Assembly (NCBI GenBank): GCA_030372335.1
Contig: JAUDCW010000005.1
DNA length: 64,000 nt
Origin: JALCOL01 sp022649665
GTDB lineage: Bacteria; Bacillota; Bacilli; Lactobacillales; Enterococcaceae
Direction: 5' to 3' (one strand)
A model generated the notes under the pieces. It saw nothing but the letters and a program-made list of their open reading frames with translations. It was not told the DNA's origin and made no database searches. Of the stretch, positions 41,114-49,516 are shown one piece after another. The translations under genes and the position numbers were made by a program. How positions within the stretch are numbered: the stretch's first letter is position 1; every line of letters starts with the position of its first letter.

Positions 41114-42802
41114 ATGTCTTTTGACGGAATTTTTACCCACCTCATGGTGAGCGAATTAGAAAAAAAACTGCTCTATGGGCGGGTCGCAAAGATCCAGCAG
41201 CCTTATGATAATGAGGTCGTCTTTACGATCCGCGGCCATGGAAAAAATCATAAATTGCTGCTTTCCGCGCATCCAAGCTTTGCACGGATCCAGATCACCG
41301 ATATGAAATTCACGAATCCCGGCAATCCGCCGACCTTCGCGATGATGCTGCGAAAACATCTGGAAGGCAGCCAGCTGCGTTCGATCCGGCAGATCGAAAA
41401 TGATCGGATCGTCCATTTCCATTTTGCCAAACGAAACGAGTTGGGCGATACCGAAGGTTTGCAGTTGATCGTTGAGATCATGGGAAGGCACTCGACGATC
41501 GTCTTGATGAATGAAGAGACTGGGATGATCTTAGACTGTATCCGCCATATCGGCCCTCAGCAAAATACGTACCGCACGCTTTTACCAGGTGCAACTTATC
41601 TCGCGCCGCCCAAACAGGACCGTTTAGATCCGTATCAGCTCGCCGCACCAGCAGTTTTCCAGCTGCTCCAAACTGCTGAAACGCTGGATGCGGCGTTTCT
41701 TCAGCAGCATTTGGAAGGCTTGGGACGCGACACGGCAGTTGAACTAGCAGCGCGCTTAAATGATCATCCGAATGACTTGGTAAAAACGTGGGAGACCTTT
41801 TTCACGGCATTAAATGAACCGGAACCGACTCTTGCTACCAACGAAAAGAAAGATTTTTTCGTGCCGATCACTTTCGAGACCCTGAAAACACTCCAGACTT
41901 ATTTGACACTTTCCGAATTGCTTGATGCGTATTATGCCGAAAAAGCTGAAAAGGACCGGACAAAACAGTTGAGCGGCAATCTGCTGCATCATATTTCTAA
42001 TGAGAAAAAGAAAAACGAAAAAAAATTGATCAAACTAGAAAAAACACTAGATGCCAGTGAAAATGCCGAAGAGTTTCGCCGCAATGGAGAACTGCTGACG
42101 ACCTTCTTAGCGCAAGTACCGCGCGGCGCCGCAAAAGTGACGCTCGCAAATTATTATGATAATGATGCGCCGCTCGATATCCCGCTGCGTCCCGATCTCT
42201 CCCCTTCGCAAAACGCACAAAGCTATTTTAAAAAATACCGCAAAGCAAAAAACGGCGTGCACATCGTCGAGCGCCAGATCAGAGAAACAAAACGCGAGAT
42301 CGCCTATCTCGAATCTGTCGAAGATCAGCTGAATATCGCCTCGCCGGCTGATATACAAGGAATCAAAGAAGAGCTGACCGTCAGCGGCTATTTGAAAAAA
42401 CAAAAGAAGAAAAACCGCAACCAAGCAAAAAGCAAACCGCTCGAGTTTCACGCAACCGACGGCACCTTGATCAAAGTCGGCCGCAATAATCTTCAAAATG
42501 ATCAGCTGACGCTCAAAACCGCTAAAAAAAATGATTTCTGGCTGCATGTCAAAAACATCCCAGGCTCGCACGTCATCATTTTTTCCGATAAGCCGAGCGA
42601 AGAAACGCTTTTAGAAGCGGCGCAATTAGCAGCTTATTTTTCGAAATACCGCTTCTCCAGCAATGTGCCGGTCGATTATGTGCAAGCAAAATTTGTCCAT
42701 AAACCGAACGGTGCCAAACCTGGATTTGTGATCTATGAAAATCAAAAAACGCTCTATGTCACGCCGACTGAAACGCTGGTTGAACGGCTGACAAGTAAAT
42801 AA
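41114..42802 (+). CDS. rqcH: Rqc2 homologue RqcH (NFACT family, formerly fibronectin-binding protein FbpA)
   Basis: A 562-residue NFACT protein that binds obstructed 50S subunits and adds C-terminal alanine tails to stalled chains. The N-terminal NFACT-N region runs from SFDGIFTHLMVSEL through IMGRHSTIVLMNE. A helical/coiled-coil middle (about 275-420) follows, then an NFACT-R domain with GRNNLQNDQLTLKTAKKNDF and WLHVKNIPGSHVII. AGGAGG is upstream of ATG 41114. Monocistronic, with its own terminator. Confidence 0.93.
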   Translation: MSFDGIFTHLMVSELEKKLLYGRVAKIQQPYDNEVVFTIRGHGKNHKLLLSAHPSFARIQITDMKFTNPGNPPTFAMMLRKHLEGSQLRSIRQIENDRIVHFHFAKRNELGDTEGLQLIVEIMGRHSTIVLMNEETGMILDCIRHIGPQQNTYRTLLPGATYLAPPKQDRLDPYQLAAPAVFQLLQTAETLDAAFLQQHLEGLGRDTAVELAARLNDHPNDLVKTWETFFTALNEPEPTLATNEKKDFFVPITFETLKTLQTYLTLSELLDAYYAEKAEKDRTKQLSGNLLHHISNEKKKNEKKLIKLEKTLDASENAEEFRRNGELLTTFLAQVPRGAAKVTLANYYDNDAPLDIPLRPDLSPSQNAQSYFKKYRKAKNGVHIVERQIRETKREIAYLESVEDQLNIASPADIQGIKEELTVSGYLKKQKKKNRNQAKSKPLEFHATDGTLIKVGRNNLQNDQLTLKTAKKNDFWLHVKNIPGSHVIIFSDKPSEETLLEAAQLAAYFSKYRFSSNVPVDYVQAKFVHKPNGAKPGFVIYENQKTLYVTPTETLVERLTSK

Positions 42803-42817
42803 AAAATAATTAGATAG

Positions 42818-42864
42818 TACTGGCAAGGACTTCCGTATATTGGAAAAACTTGCTAGTTTTTTTT
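42818..42864 (+). terminator. Intrinsic terminator of rqcH
   Basis: ACTGGCAAG and CTTGCTAGT, with an inner TTCC/GGAA stem, are followed by eight T residues. Confidence 0.85.
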
Positions 42865-42954
42865 GAATTTTGAAGTAATATTTTAGCATTTATTTTATCT
42901 GCGATATTAATATTTAATAATTTAAAGTGCTTTAGTCTTTGAAAACTTCTCAAT

Positions 42955-43067
42955 AAAAAACAAGCCTGTGACCTTACTTATGCCACAAGCCCTGTTTTCG
43001 AATTAACGGTGTTTCAAAAGCAGCTTCTTCTTATTTCTCGAAGCTGGACACTTTTGCCACAGCCTCA
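42955..43067 (-). repeat. MITE-like intergenic repeat, copy C (internally deleted)
   Basis: The reverse complement has the left end GAGGCTGTGGCAAAAGTGTC and CAGCTTCGAGAAATAAGAAG, then jumps to AAGCTGCTTTTGAAACACCG, lacking about 55 nt present in copies A and B. The right end is degenerate (ACAGGCTTG). It sits 12 nt after the bglA stop codon and may serve as its terminator. Confidence 0.7.
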
Positions 43068-43078
43068 TTTTTTGTTTA

Positions 43079-44506
43079 CTACATTTTCGTACCATTTGAC
43101 GCGATCACGTCTTTATACCAATAGAAAGAATCTTTTCTGATCCGTTTACATTCTTTTGTGTCTGAATCTGTCCGATCGACATAGACCAAACCATATCGCT
43201 TCTTATAGCCATTGCTGGTTGACAGCAGGTCGATGGCGGACCAAGGCATGTAGCCGATCACTTCGACCCCCATATCCATTGCACGTTTTGTCGCAGCGAT
43301 ATGCTCCCGCAAATAGTCGATTCGGTAATCATCATGGACTTTTCCATCTGCGGTCAGTTCATCATGGGCTCCTAAGCCGTTTTCGGTCACCATAAATGGA
43401 ACACGATAACGGGTGTACAGATCGCGGTAAACGTACTCCAAGCCGATCGGATCGATCGCCCAATCCCAATCGGTGGTGCGCAGTTCAGGGTTTGAGCACA
43501 TTTGATAAAAGCCTGGATGCGTTTCAAAACCGGACATATCGCCTTTTTTTCCTGATAAATTATAGCCGGACCAGCGCCGTTTTTCGCCTTTGGGACATGC
43601 GTGCGCACATTGACTGTCATAATAATTGATAGCGAAAAAGTCGGATAAGTTTTCTGCGAAAAACTGCTCATCCCCTTCTTCCATTTTCGGAGCCAAATCA
43701 GCTTTTTTTAAATAGGTCAATGCCGCAACATTATAGTAGCCGCGGAAGTAAACATCTAGGTAATATGCATTGCGCAAATCATTGGCGTTCAGTGCCGCGA
43801 TTTGGTCTTCCGGCTTGCATGTGCGTGCATAAACGGGTGCATAACCCAGCGCTGGTCCAGCTAAAGCGCCAACCTCATGCGCTAATTTTACTGCTGCCGC
43901 TTGTGCTAAATTCATGTGATGATTGATCTGATAGCGTAACTGATTGTTGTCTTGATATTCGGGCGCAACGTAGCACTTTTGCGTCCAATACTGGACGATG
44001 ATGCTCTGTTCATTAATGGTGATCCAATATTTGATATCGTCTTTAAATTCATTGATCACATATTTCGCGAACACTTCAAAATCATGCACCACTTCACGAG
44101 ACAACCAGCCGCCATATTTTTCAACTAACGGCCACGGCAAATCATAATGGTATAATGTCGGGATCGGCTCGATATTATTGTCTTTCAATTCTTTGATCAG
44201 ATCGCGATAAAATTGGATCCCCGCTTCATTCACCACGTCATCGCCATTCGGGAAAATCCGTGACCAGGCGATCGAAAAACGGTAACTGGTAAAGCCCATT
44301 TCCTTGAATAAGGCAATGTCTTCTTTATATTTATGATAATGATCACTCGCAACGCTGGCATCGGCAAACCCGAATTTTTCGTGACGTTCGCTGTTGATGA
44401 TGTCTTGCTGAGATAAGCCTTTTCCATCCGCTTGCGCCGCGCCTTCTACTTGATAAGCACTTGTTGCCGCTCCCCACAGGAAGTCTTTTGGAAATTCATT
44501 GTTCAT
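43079..44506 (-). CDS. bglA: 6-phospho-beta-glucosidase (GH1)
   Basis: A 475-residue glycoside hydrolase family 1 enzyme that splits cellobiose 6-phosphate or aryl beta-glucoside 6-phosphates. Acid/base Glu166 is in WITINEQS, nucleophile Glu375 in MVTENGLG. The phosphate-binding C-terminal motif STSNGYKKRYGLVYVD fits a phospho-sugar substrate. Last gene of the EIIB-EIIC-EIIA-bglA operon. Confidence 0.93.
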   Translation of the reverse strand: MNNEFPKDFLWGAATSAYQVEGAAQADGKGLSQQDIINSERHEKFGFADASVASDHYHKYKEDIALFKEMGFTSYRFSIAWSRIFPNGDDVVNEAGIQFYRDLIKELKDNNIEPIPTLYHYDLPWPLVEKYGGWLSREVVHDFEVFAKYVINEFKDDIKYWITINEQSIIVQYWTQKCYVAPEYQDNNQLRYQINHHMNLAQAAAVKLAHEVGALAGPALGYAPVYARTCKPEDQIAALNANDLRNAYYLDVYFRGYYNVAALTYLKKADLAPKMEEGDEQFFAENLSDFFAINYYDSQCAHACPKGEKRRWSGYNLSGKKGDMSGFETHPGFYQMCSNPELRTTDWDWAIDPIGLEYVYRDLYTRYRVPFMVTENGLGAHDELTADGKVHDDYRIDYLREHIAATKRAMDMGVEVIGYMPWSAIDLLSTSNGYKKRYGLVYVDRTDSDTKECKRIRKDSFYWYKDVIASNGTKM

Positions 44507-44602
44507 ATTTTTCGCTCCTCATCTTTATATTTAAAACTGAAGGATGAGTCAATAACGGACTACTCCAGAGTTTACTGATTTCATTTGACAAAACTTGCCG
44601 AT

Positions 44603-44956
44603 CTATTTGTTTTCGATCACTATCTCGAATAGATCGATCAAATCTCTGGTCATATTTACTTCACTCGTGATCGTCATTAAATGATCTTGCGCATGTGTGA
44701 AGAGCAGACAGGACTGATAACTTTTCCCCGCTGCTTCATTTTGGATGACCTTTGTTTGCGAACGATGCGCTAAGACAATATTTTCTTTTGCTTCTTTCAA
44801 AGCTTGGCGTGCCGCCGCAAAATCGCGCTCCTTGGCGCATTTGATCGCTTCCTGCGCCTTTGTCCGTCCATCTCCTGCATGCAAAATAATCTGCATGGCC
44901 ACAGGGATCAATTCATTTTCTTCTTCAAGCAGTTCGCTTTCTCCCATCATTTTCAC
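44603..44956 (-). CDS. PTS lactose/cellobiose-type EIIA
   Basis: A 117-residue trimeric helical phosphocarrier. The phospho-histidine is His88 in FTHAQDHLMT. It is a few residues longer at the N-terminus than usual. Lies 10 nt after EIIC and supplies phosphate to the EIIB of the same operon. Confidence 0.92.
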   Translation of the reverse strand: MKMMGESELLEEENELIPVAMQIILHAGDGRTKAQEAIKCAKERDFAAARQALKEAKENIVLAHRSQTKVIQNEAAGKSYQSCLLFTHAQDHLMTITSEVNMTRDLIDLFEIVIENK

Positions 44957-44966
44957 CTCATTTATT

Positions 44967-46235
44967 TTATGCAGTCTCTAGCGGAGCTGATAATTCCTCG
45001 CCAGTTTGTTCTTCTTTATTTTCTTCTACCAATACTTCTTTTTCATAAACTTTGAAGAATGGATACCACGTAAACAGGTACATCGCGAACAAGAGGATAT
45101 ACCAGAGAATCGCCCGGAAATCTTGCAGGATCATGACACTGGAGATCGGGGCCGGGATCTGTGCCACTTGCATCAGTTCCTGTGGAATATTCAATAATCC
45201 GCCTTTCATCGCAAACCAAACAACGCAGCTTCCAGTAATCGAATTGATCCACATTGGCAGCATCAAGATCGGATTCATCACGACCGGTGCACTGAAGACG
45301 ATCGGTTCATTAATATTAAAAAGTGAAGGACCGATACAAATACGGCCTAATGTCTTCAATTTTTTTGACTTGGAAAAGCACATCAAAATGTTCAGTGTCA
45401 GCGTTGCACCGGTCCCGCCCATCATGATCAATCCCAAGCTATAAACAGTTTCATTGGTTACGATATTCGTGCCAAGCGCTCCGCCTTTCAGCGCCAGTGC
45501 ATTTGCGGCGATCCCTGCGATAAAGATCGGATTTTGGATCGCAGACCATAACCAAGTAGAGATCCCCATCGAATAAAAGAAAGCTGGAATCAAAACTAGT
45601 AAAATCAGACCTGGCAGCGACTGCCCAAAACTTTGGATCGGCTCGAACAAATTGATGATCACTTCGAAAACATCGATCTTCAAGGCAAAAATCAGCGTTG
45701 ACCAGAGAGCTAAACTTAAGAAAATCGGGATGATATTATTGATCCACTCAATAACAAAGTCCGGCAGTTCCGAATTTTTCAGCAGATGCAGCTTGCTGAA
45801 ATAGTGGAAGATCACACTGACGATCGCTCCGACGATCACGCCGATCAAAATTCCAGTCGGTCCGACTCTTCCGATATCATAGACTCCTTCTTTGGCATCG
45901 ACAGGATGCAGTGTCATCATCAAAACACAGACCGACACGATTCCGGCGGTGATGGAATAGTTGTGATGCTTGAATTTTTCCATATATTGATTTGCGACCA
46001 TGAATGCGGCGATCAAGCCGATCATCCCAAATGAATAATTTGAAATATTGCCTAAATCAGGCAGCTGCGGGATATAGGAACGAAAAACATTATAGAAAAA
46101 GACGATCGAGCCTGTCATGATGAACGGGATCAGTTTCTGCATCGCGCTTGATAGACCGGCGATCGAAGGCTTTTGGGTCAGTTGCTTGGCCTTTGGCGCG
46201 AAAGAATTCGCCAGCCAATCCATAAATTTTTTCAT
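44967..46235 (-). CDS. PTS cellobiose/lichenan-type EIIC permease
   Basis: A 422-residue membrane protein with about ten spans. The family motif GPSLFNINEPIVFSAPVVMNP (here read as two parts, GPSLFNINEPIVF and SAPVVMNP) and the amphipathic start MDWLANSFAPKAKQL are typical of CelB-type permeases. It ends in an acidic cytoplasmic tail. Confidence 0.92.
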   Translation of the reverse strand: MKKFMDWLANSFAPKAKQLTQKPSIAGLSSAMQKLIPFIMTGSIVFFYNVFRSYIPQLPDLGNISNYSFGMIGLIAAFMVANQYMEKFKHHNYSITAGIVSVCVLMMTLHPVDAKEGVYDIGRVGPTGILIGVIVGAIVSVIFHYFSKLHLLKNSELPDFVIEWINNIIPIFLSLALWSTLIFALKIDVFEVIINLFEPIQSFGQSLPGLILLVLIPAFFYSMGISTWLWSAIQNPIFIAGIAANALALKGGALGTNIVTNETVYSLGLIMMGGTGATLTLNILMCFSKSKKLKTLGRICIGPSLFNINEPIVFSAPVVMNPILMLPMWINSITGSCVVWFAMKGGLLNIPQELMQVAQIPAPISSVMILQDFRAILWYILLFAMYLFTWYPFFKVYEKEVLVEENKEEQTGEELSAPLETA

Positions 46236-46255
46236 TTTTACCGATGCCTCCTAGT

Positions 46256-46570
46256 TTACTTTTCTAATTTACTGATCGCGAAATCCAACAAACCTTCGCC
46301 GTCTAACATGCCATAAATACTTTGCGGAATCACATCTACAACGACTTTGTAAGGCGCTGCTTGTTCAGACATCTCCTCTTTAAAGGAAGCATAGTGCGGA
46401 CCAAGCAATAAGATATCGATCGAATCTAAATACGAAGCTACTTCGCTTTCGCTTCGCGCATCGATCGACCCGGCGATCCCGCGCTTTTTCGCCGCTTTCC
46501 GCGCTTTCTGTGCTAAAAATCCGCTGGACATTCCCGCTCCGCAACAAAGCAAAATGTTTAAAGTTTCCAT
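46256..46570 (-). CDS. PTS cellobiose-type EIIB
   Basis: A 104-residue EIIB with the phospho-cysteine Cys10 in LLCCGAGMSSGFLA. ATG 46570 (METLNILL) follows AGGGGG; a start 11 codons upstream would include that ribosome binding site and is rejected. First gene of the operon. Confidence 0.92.
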   Translation of the reverse strand: METLNILLCCGAGMSSGFLAQKARKAAKKRGIAGSIDARSESEVASYLDSIDILLLGPHYASFKEEMSEQAAPYKVVVDVIPQSIYGMLDGEGLLDFAISKLEK

Positions 46571-46626
46571 GATTTTTCCCCCTAAATTAATTTTTCTCCG
46601 CACTTGCTGTTCTTTTTTACTTCTTT

Positions 46627-46655
46627 ATTATTTATCTTTTCAAAGATCGCCTCAA
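46627..46655 (-). promoter_or_regulatory. Candidate promoter of the beta-glucoside PTS operon
   Basis: TTGAGG, a 17-nt spacer and AATAAT on the minus strand, 57 nt before the EIIB start. The -10 box is weak, which would fit activator dependence. Confidence 0.4.
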
Positions 46656-46663
46656 CTACACTC

Positions 46664-46682
46664 TTGCACGCGGGTCGTGCAA
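46664..46682. promoter_or_regulatory. Palindromic operator candidate for the PRD regulator
   Basis: TTGCACG-cgggt-CGTGCAA is a perfect 7-bp inverted repeat, 9 bp upstream of the candidate -35 box of the PTS operon and between it and the divergent regulator gene. This is the usual place for an activator of the LicR/MtlR type. Confidence 0.55.
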
Positions 46683-46748
46683 CTCACTATTTTTTCTTCT
46701 AAAATTTCGCGTTATAATAAATAAAACAGCCACCGGAGGGATGAGGAT

Positions 46749-48668
46749 ATGAAAGAGAAACAAAAACATCTGCTAAAAATACTGCTGCGGCAGGATACTC
46801 CGATCTCATCACAAATCTTAGCTGAAAAAATGAACGTATCGGTGCGGACGATCAAAAATTACATTTATGAATTGAATAAGTTTGGGGCGGTCCCGGTGAT
46901 CACTTCTTCTCATGCGGGGTATAAAGTTGTTCGAAAGGAAGCGCGCTCGCTGTTGGATGAGCAAAAAAACGAGACTAGTTTGCCGCAAACTTTCAAAGAA
47001 CGCTCCTTTTTTATTATTAAAAAATTGCTGATAGAAAATCAGCAGCTTAATATTTTTGATTTGTCAGAGGAACTATTTGTCAGCTATTCTACCTTGAAAT
47101 CAGATCTTTCGCGCATGAATAAAGCTTATGAGAAATATCATGTGAAATTCATGCTCAAGCATGCCGAGATTCAAATGATCGGAGAAGAAAAAGAGAAGCG
47201 GCGTTTGTTTTCTTATATTATTTTTGAGGAGGTGCCCCACAAATTTGTCGACAAACAGATCTTAGAAGCGACGTTTGAAAAAGAAGATATTGAGAAACTA
47301 TCAGTGATCATTCGGTCGATTATGCAAGAATCAAATTATCACTTGAATGACTTTTCGTTCATTAATTTGATGTTGCATCTCTTGATCTTGTTAGAATCTG
47401 TCCGCAACGACAAATCACTGATCAGCCGCAACTGGTTTAGTTCCTGGCTTCGGGAAGACAAGGCGCAGCTTGTGACAAAGATGATCGGATCGATCGAAAA
47501 AGAATTCGATTTGACTTTGAATAGTCTGGAAAAAGAAGAAATCCACATGATTTTTCAGGCGAATGCCAATTATATTCCGTCGAATAATTTTAAAGAGCTG
47601 GAGCAGATCATCGGCAAAGATATTTCACAAACTGTCGCATTGATCTTAGACGATGTTCAGCGAACTTTCGGGATCAACTTGCTGAGTGAAAACTTCCTCG
47701 TCCCTTTCTCTTTACATATCAGCGGTCTATTTTCGCGCGCCAATCTGGACACTTCACTGAAAAACCCGATGCGGAATTCTTTAAAAATAGATTTCCCGAT
47801 GGTCTACGATGTCGCGGTTTACATTTCGCTGCGTCTCGAAAAATGCTTCAATATCACGATCAGTGAAGATGAAACAGCCTATGTCGCCCTCCACATCGGT
47901 TCTGAACTAGAAAAACAAAAAAGAAATTTATCAAAGATCCAAACAGTCTTGCTTTGTCCAAAATATATGGATTTAGATATAAAGCTCTACGAAAACTTGA
48001 ATGAATATTTTGGCAATGACTTGATCATCCAAAAAGTCATTTCGAATTATTCAGAGATCGCAGACTTACATTTCGAGCTGCTGATCACGACCTTATCTGT
48101 GCCGGAAACGACCGACTTTCTCGTGATCGAAGTCTCTCCGATTTTTACTGAAAGACAACGATTGACACTGATCGCTCAGCTGGGTGATATTCGCCTGGAC
48201 CGGAAAAAAAGTATTTTGCGGAAGCATTTCGATGATTATTTTGATGAAAAATGTTTCACCAGTCACTTAAAATCCGATTCTTCTCAAACCGTGATCAGTG
48301 AGATGTGCAAAGTGTTGGAAGCAGAAAATATCGTGCCGGCAGAGTTTGAAGAACATGTTCTTGAAAGAGAGCGTGCCTCTTCGACCGCTTTTGAAGCGGT
48401 CGCGATCCCCCATTCAGTTTATATGGATGCTTATCGAACCATTATCAGTGTTGCCATCTCTGAAAAAGGCTTTATATGGGGAGATAAAAAAATTCATGTC
48501 GTCCTATTGGCTGCTATTAACGACATCGATCGCGGCTCATTCGCGGATATCTACGAGGCCTTGATCTCCGTCTTTGATGCTCCGCAAAACTATCAAGAAA
48601 TCAAGAAGATCAAAAATTTTCACGACTTCCATTCATTCATCTATTCAAAAATCAAACAGAATGATTAA
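46749..48668 (+). CDS. PRD-containing PTS transcriptional activator (LicR/MtlR-like)
   Basis: A 639-residue regulator. Two N-terminal helix-turn-helix modules (about 1-60, SSQILAEKMNVSVRTIKNYI, and a second near 85-135, with LSEELFVSYSTLKSDLSRM) are followed by two PRD domains (about 170-390, with YHLNDFSFINLMLHLLI and DETAYVALHIGSELE), an EIIB-like segment (about 400-480, LCPKYMDLD, whose Cys could be phosphorylated) and a C-terminal EIIA-type domain with VAIPHSV. PTS phosphorylation of these domains would signal sugar availability. Divergent from the cellobiose-type operon, which it probably activates. The second HTH makes it a DNA-binding activator rather than an RNA antiterminator. Confidence 0.88.
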   Translation: MKEKQKHLLKILLRQDTPISSQILAEKMNVSVRTIKNYIYELNKFGAVPVITSSHAGYKVVRKEARSLLDEQKNETSLPQTFKERSFFIIKKLLIENQQLNIFDLSEELFVSYSTLKSDLSRMNKAYEKYHVKFMLKHAEIQMIGEEKEKRRLFSYIIFEEVPHKFVDKQILEATFEKEDIEKLSVIIRSIMQESNYHLNDFSFINLMLHLLILLESVRNDKSLISRNWFSSWLREDKAQLVTKMIGSIEKEFDLTLNSLEKEEIHMIFQANANYIPSNNFKELEQIIGKDISQTVALILDDVQRTFGINLLSENFLVPFSLHISGLFSRANLDTSLKNPMRNSLKIDFPMVYDVAVYISLRLEKCFNITISEDETAYVALHIGSELEKQKRNLSKIQTVLLCPKYMDLDIKLYENLNEYFGNDLIIQKVISNYSEIADLHFELLITTLSVPETTDFLVIEVSPIFTERQRLTLIAQLGDIRLDRKKSILRKHFDDYFDEKCFTSHLKSDSSQTVISEMCKVLEAENIVPAEFEEHVLERERASSTAFEAVAIPHSVYMDAYRTIISVAISEKGFIWGDKKIHVVLLAAINDIDRGSFADIYEALISVFDAPQNYQEIKKIKNFHDFHSFIYSKIKQND

Positions 48669-48814
48669 GCTGGATAAAATATGCTAAGTTTGTGCTGAAA
48701 TAAAGAAAGTGCTGGCAGAAAATCTCAAAGGATTTCCAACCAACACTAAATGTTGCAAAACTCATTTTTCTGAGCGCACTTTCTATAGATCGATTCATAT
48801 CAATTGATCTTTCG

Positions 48815-49363
48815 CTAAATCGCTTTGCGATGGACCCACTGGCTAACAGCTGTCCCTTCCCCCGGATTTTTCATGGCATGGCGAATATCGGCACCGATCG
48901 CTAAAGAATCTCCAGCGTAAAGATGATATTCCTCGTCTTCCAGCAGCACGACAACTTCCCCAGAAATAACTGTGCAGATTTCACTGAAGTTATGACGCCA
49001 AAATGGCGCAGCAGCATGATCACCTGCTTGCTGCGTCAATATCTCGAGCACGATCTCCTGATCAGGATACTCAATGATTTCCGCTGTCAATAACTGATCA
49101 GGATATTCATTTCGCCTGCGCTCCTCTTTTTTAATCAAAATTTTTTGCGGTGCTGGCTCTGTCAAGATTTCCGTCAGATCAATATTGAAGAAATCGCAAA
49201 TACTGCTTAATGCCGCCAGTGTCGGCGAGGTAGTATTTCGTTCCAAATTGCTCAAATATCCCAGAGAAAGCCCGGTATATTCGACCATATCTTTTAAGGT
49301 ATATCCGCGCGCTTGACGCATTTTTTTGATCCGCGGACCTAGATTTTCCAGATTTGTTTTCAT
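48815..49363 (-). CDS. XRE-family regulator with cupin domain
   Basis: A 182-residue protein: an N-terminal helix-turn-helix (about 10-65, LKDMVEYTGLSLGYLSNLER) and a C-terminal cupin domain (about 105-180, with PFWRHNFSEICTVISGEVVVLL). Such regulators (PuuR/SinR-cupin type) often sense small metabolites or amino acids. ATG 49363 follows GGAG; a TTG five codons earlier is rejected. Lies downstream of the peptide transporter and may control it. Confidence 0.85.
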   Translation of the reverse strand: MKTNLENLGPRIKKMRQARGYTLKDMVEYTGLSLGYLSNLERNTTSPTLAALSSICDFFNIDLTEILTEPAPQKILIKKEERRRNEYPDQLLTAEIIEYPDQEIVLEILTQQAGDHAAAPFWRHNFSEICTVISGEVVVLLEDEEYHLYAGDSLAIGADIRHAMKNPGEGTAVSQWVHRKAI

Positions 49364-49516
49364 CGTGGTTTTCTCCAATCCAATCAGTATCTTTCTTTCA
49401 AAAATTTTTTTACTATTCTAATATAAAACATTTGCCGTTGAATCGGAAATTTTTTTGCTGTGACAAAAAAGATGAACGAATCATCCGCGAAGAGTTTTCG
49501 TCCATCTCGATCATAA

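Noticed and set aside
48704..48784. Inverted repeat AGAAAGTGC...GCACTTTCT between the PRD regulator and the XRE-cupin gene
   Set aside because: The 63-nt gap and lack of a T-run make it a poor terminator; it may be chance or a weak bidirectional structure, so no feature is called.
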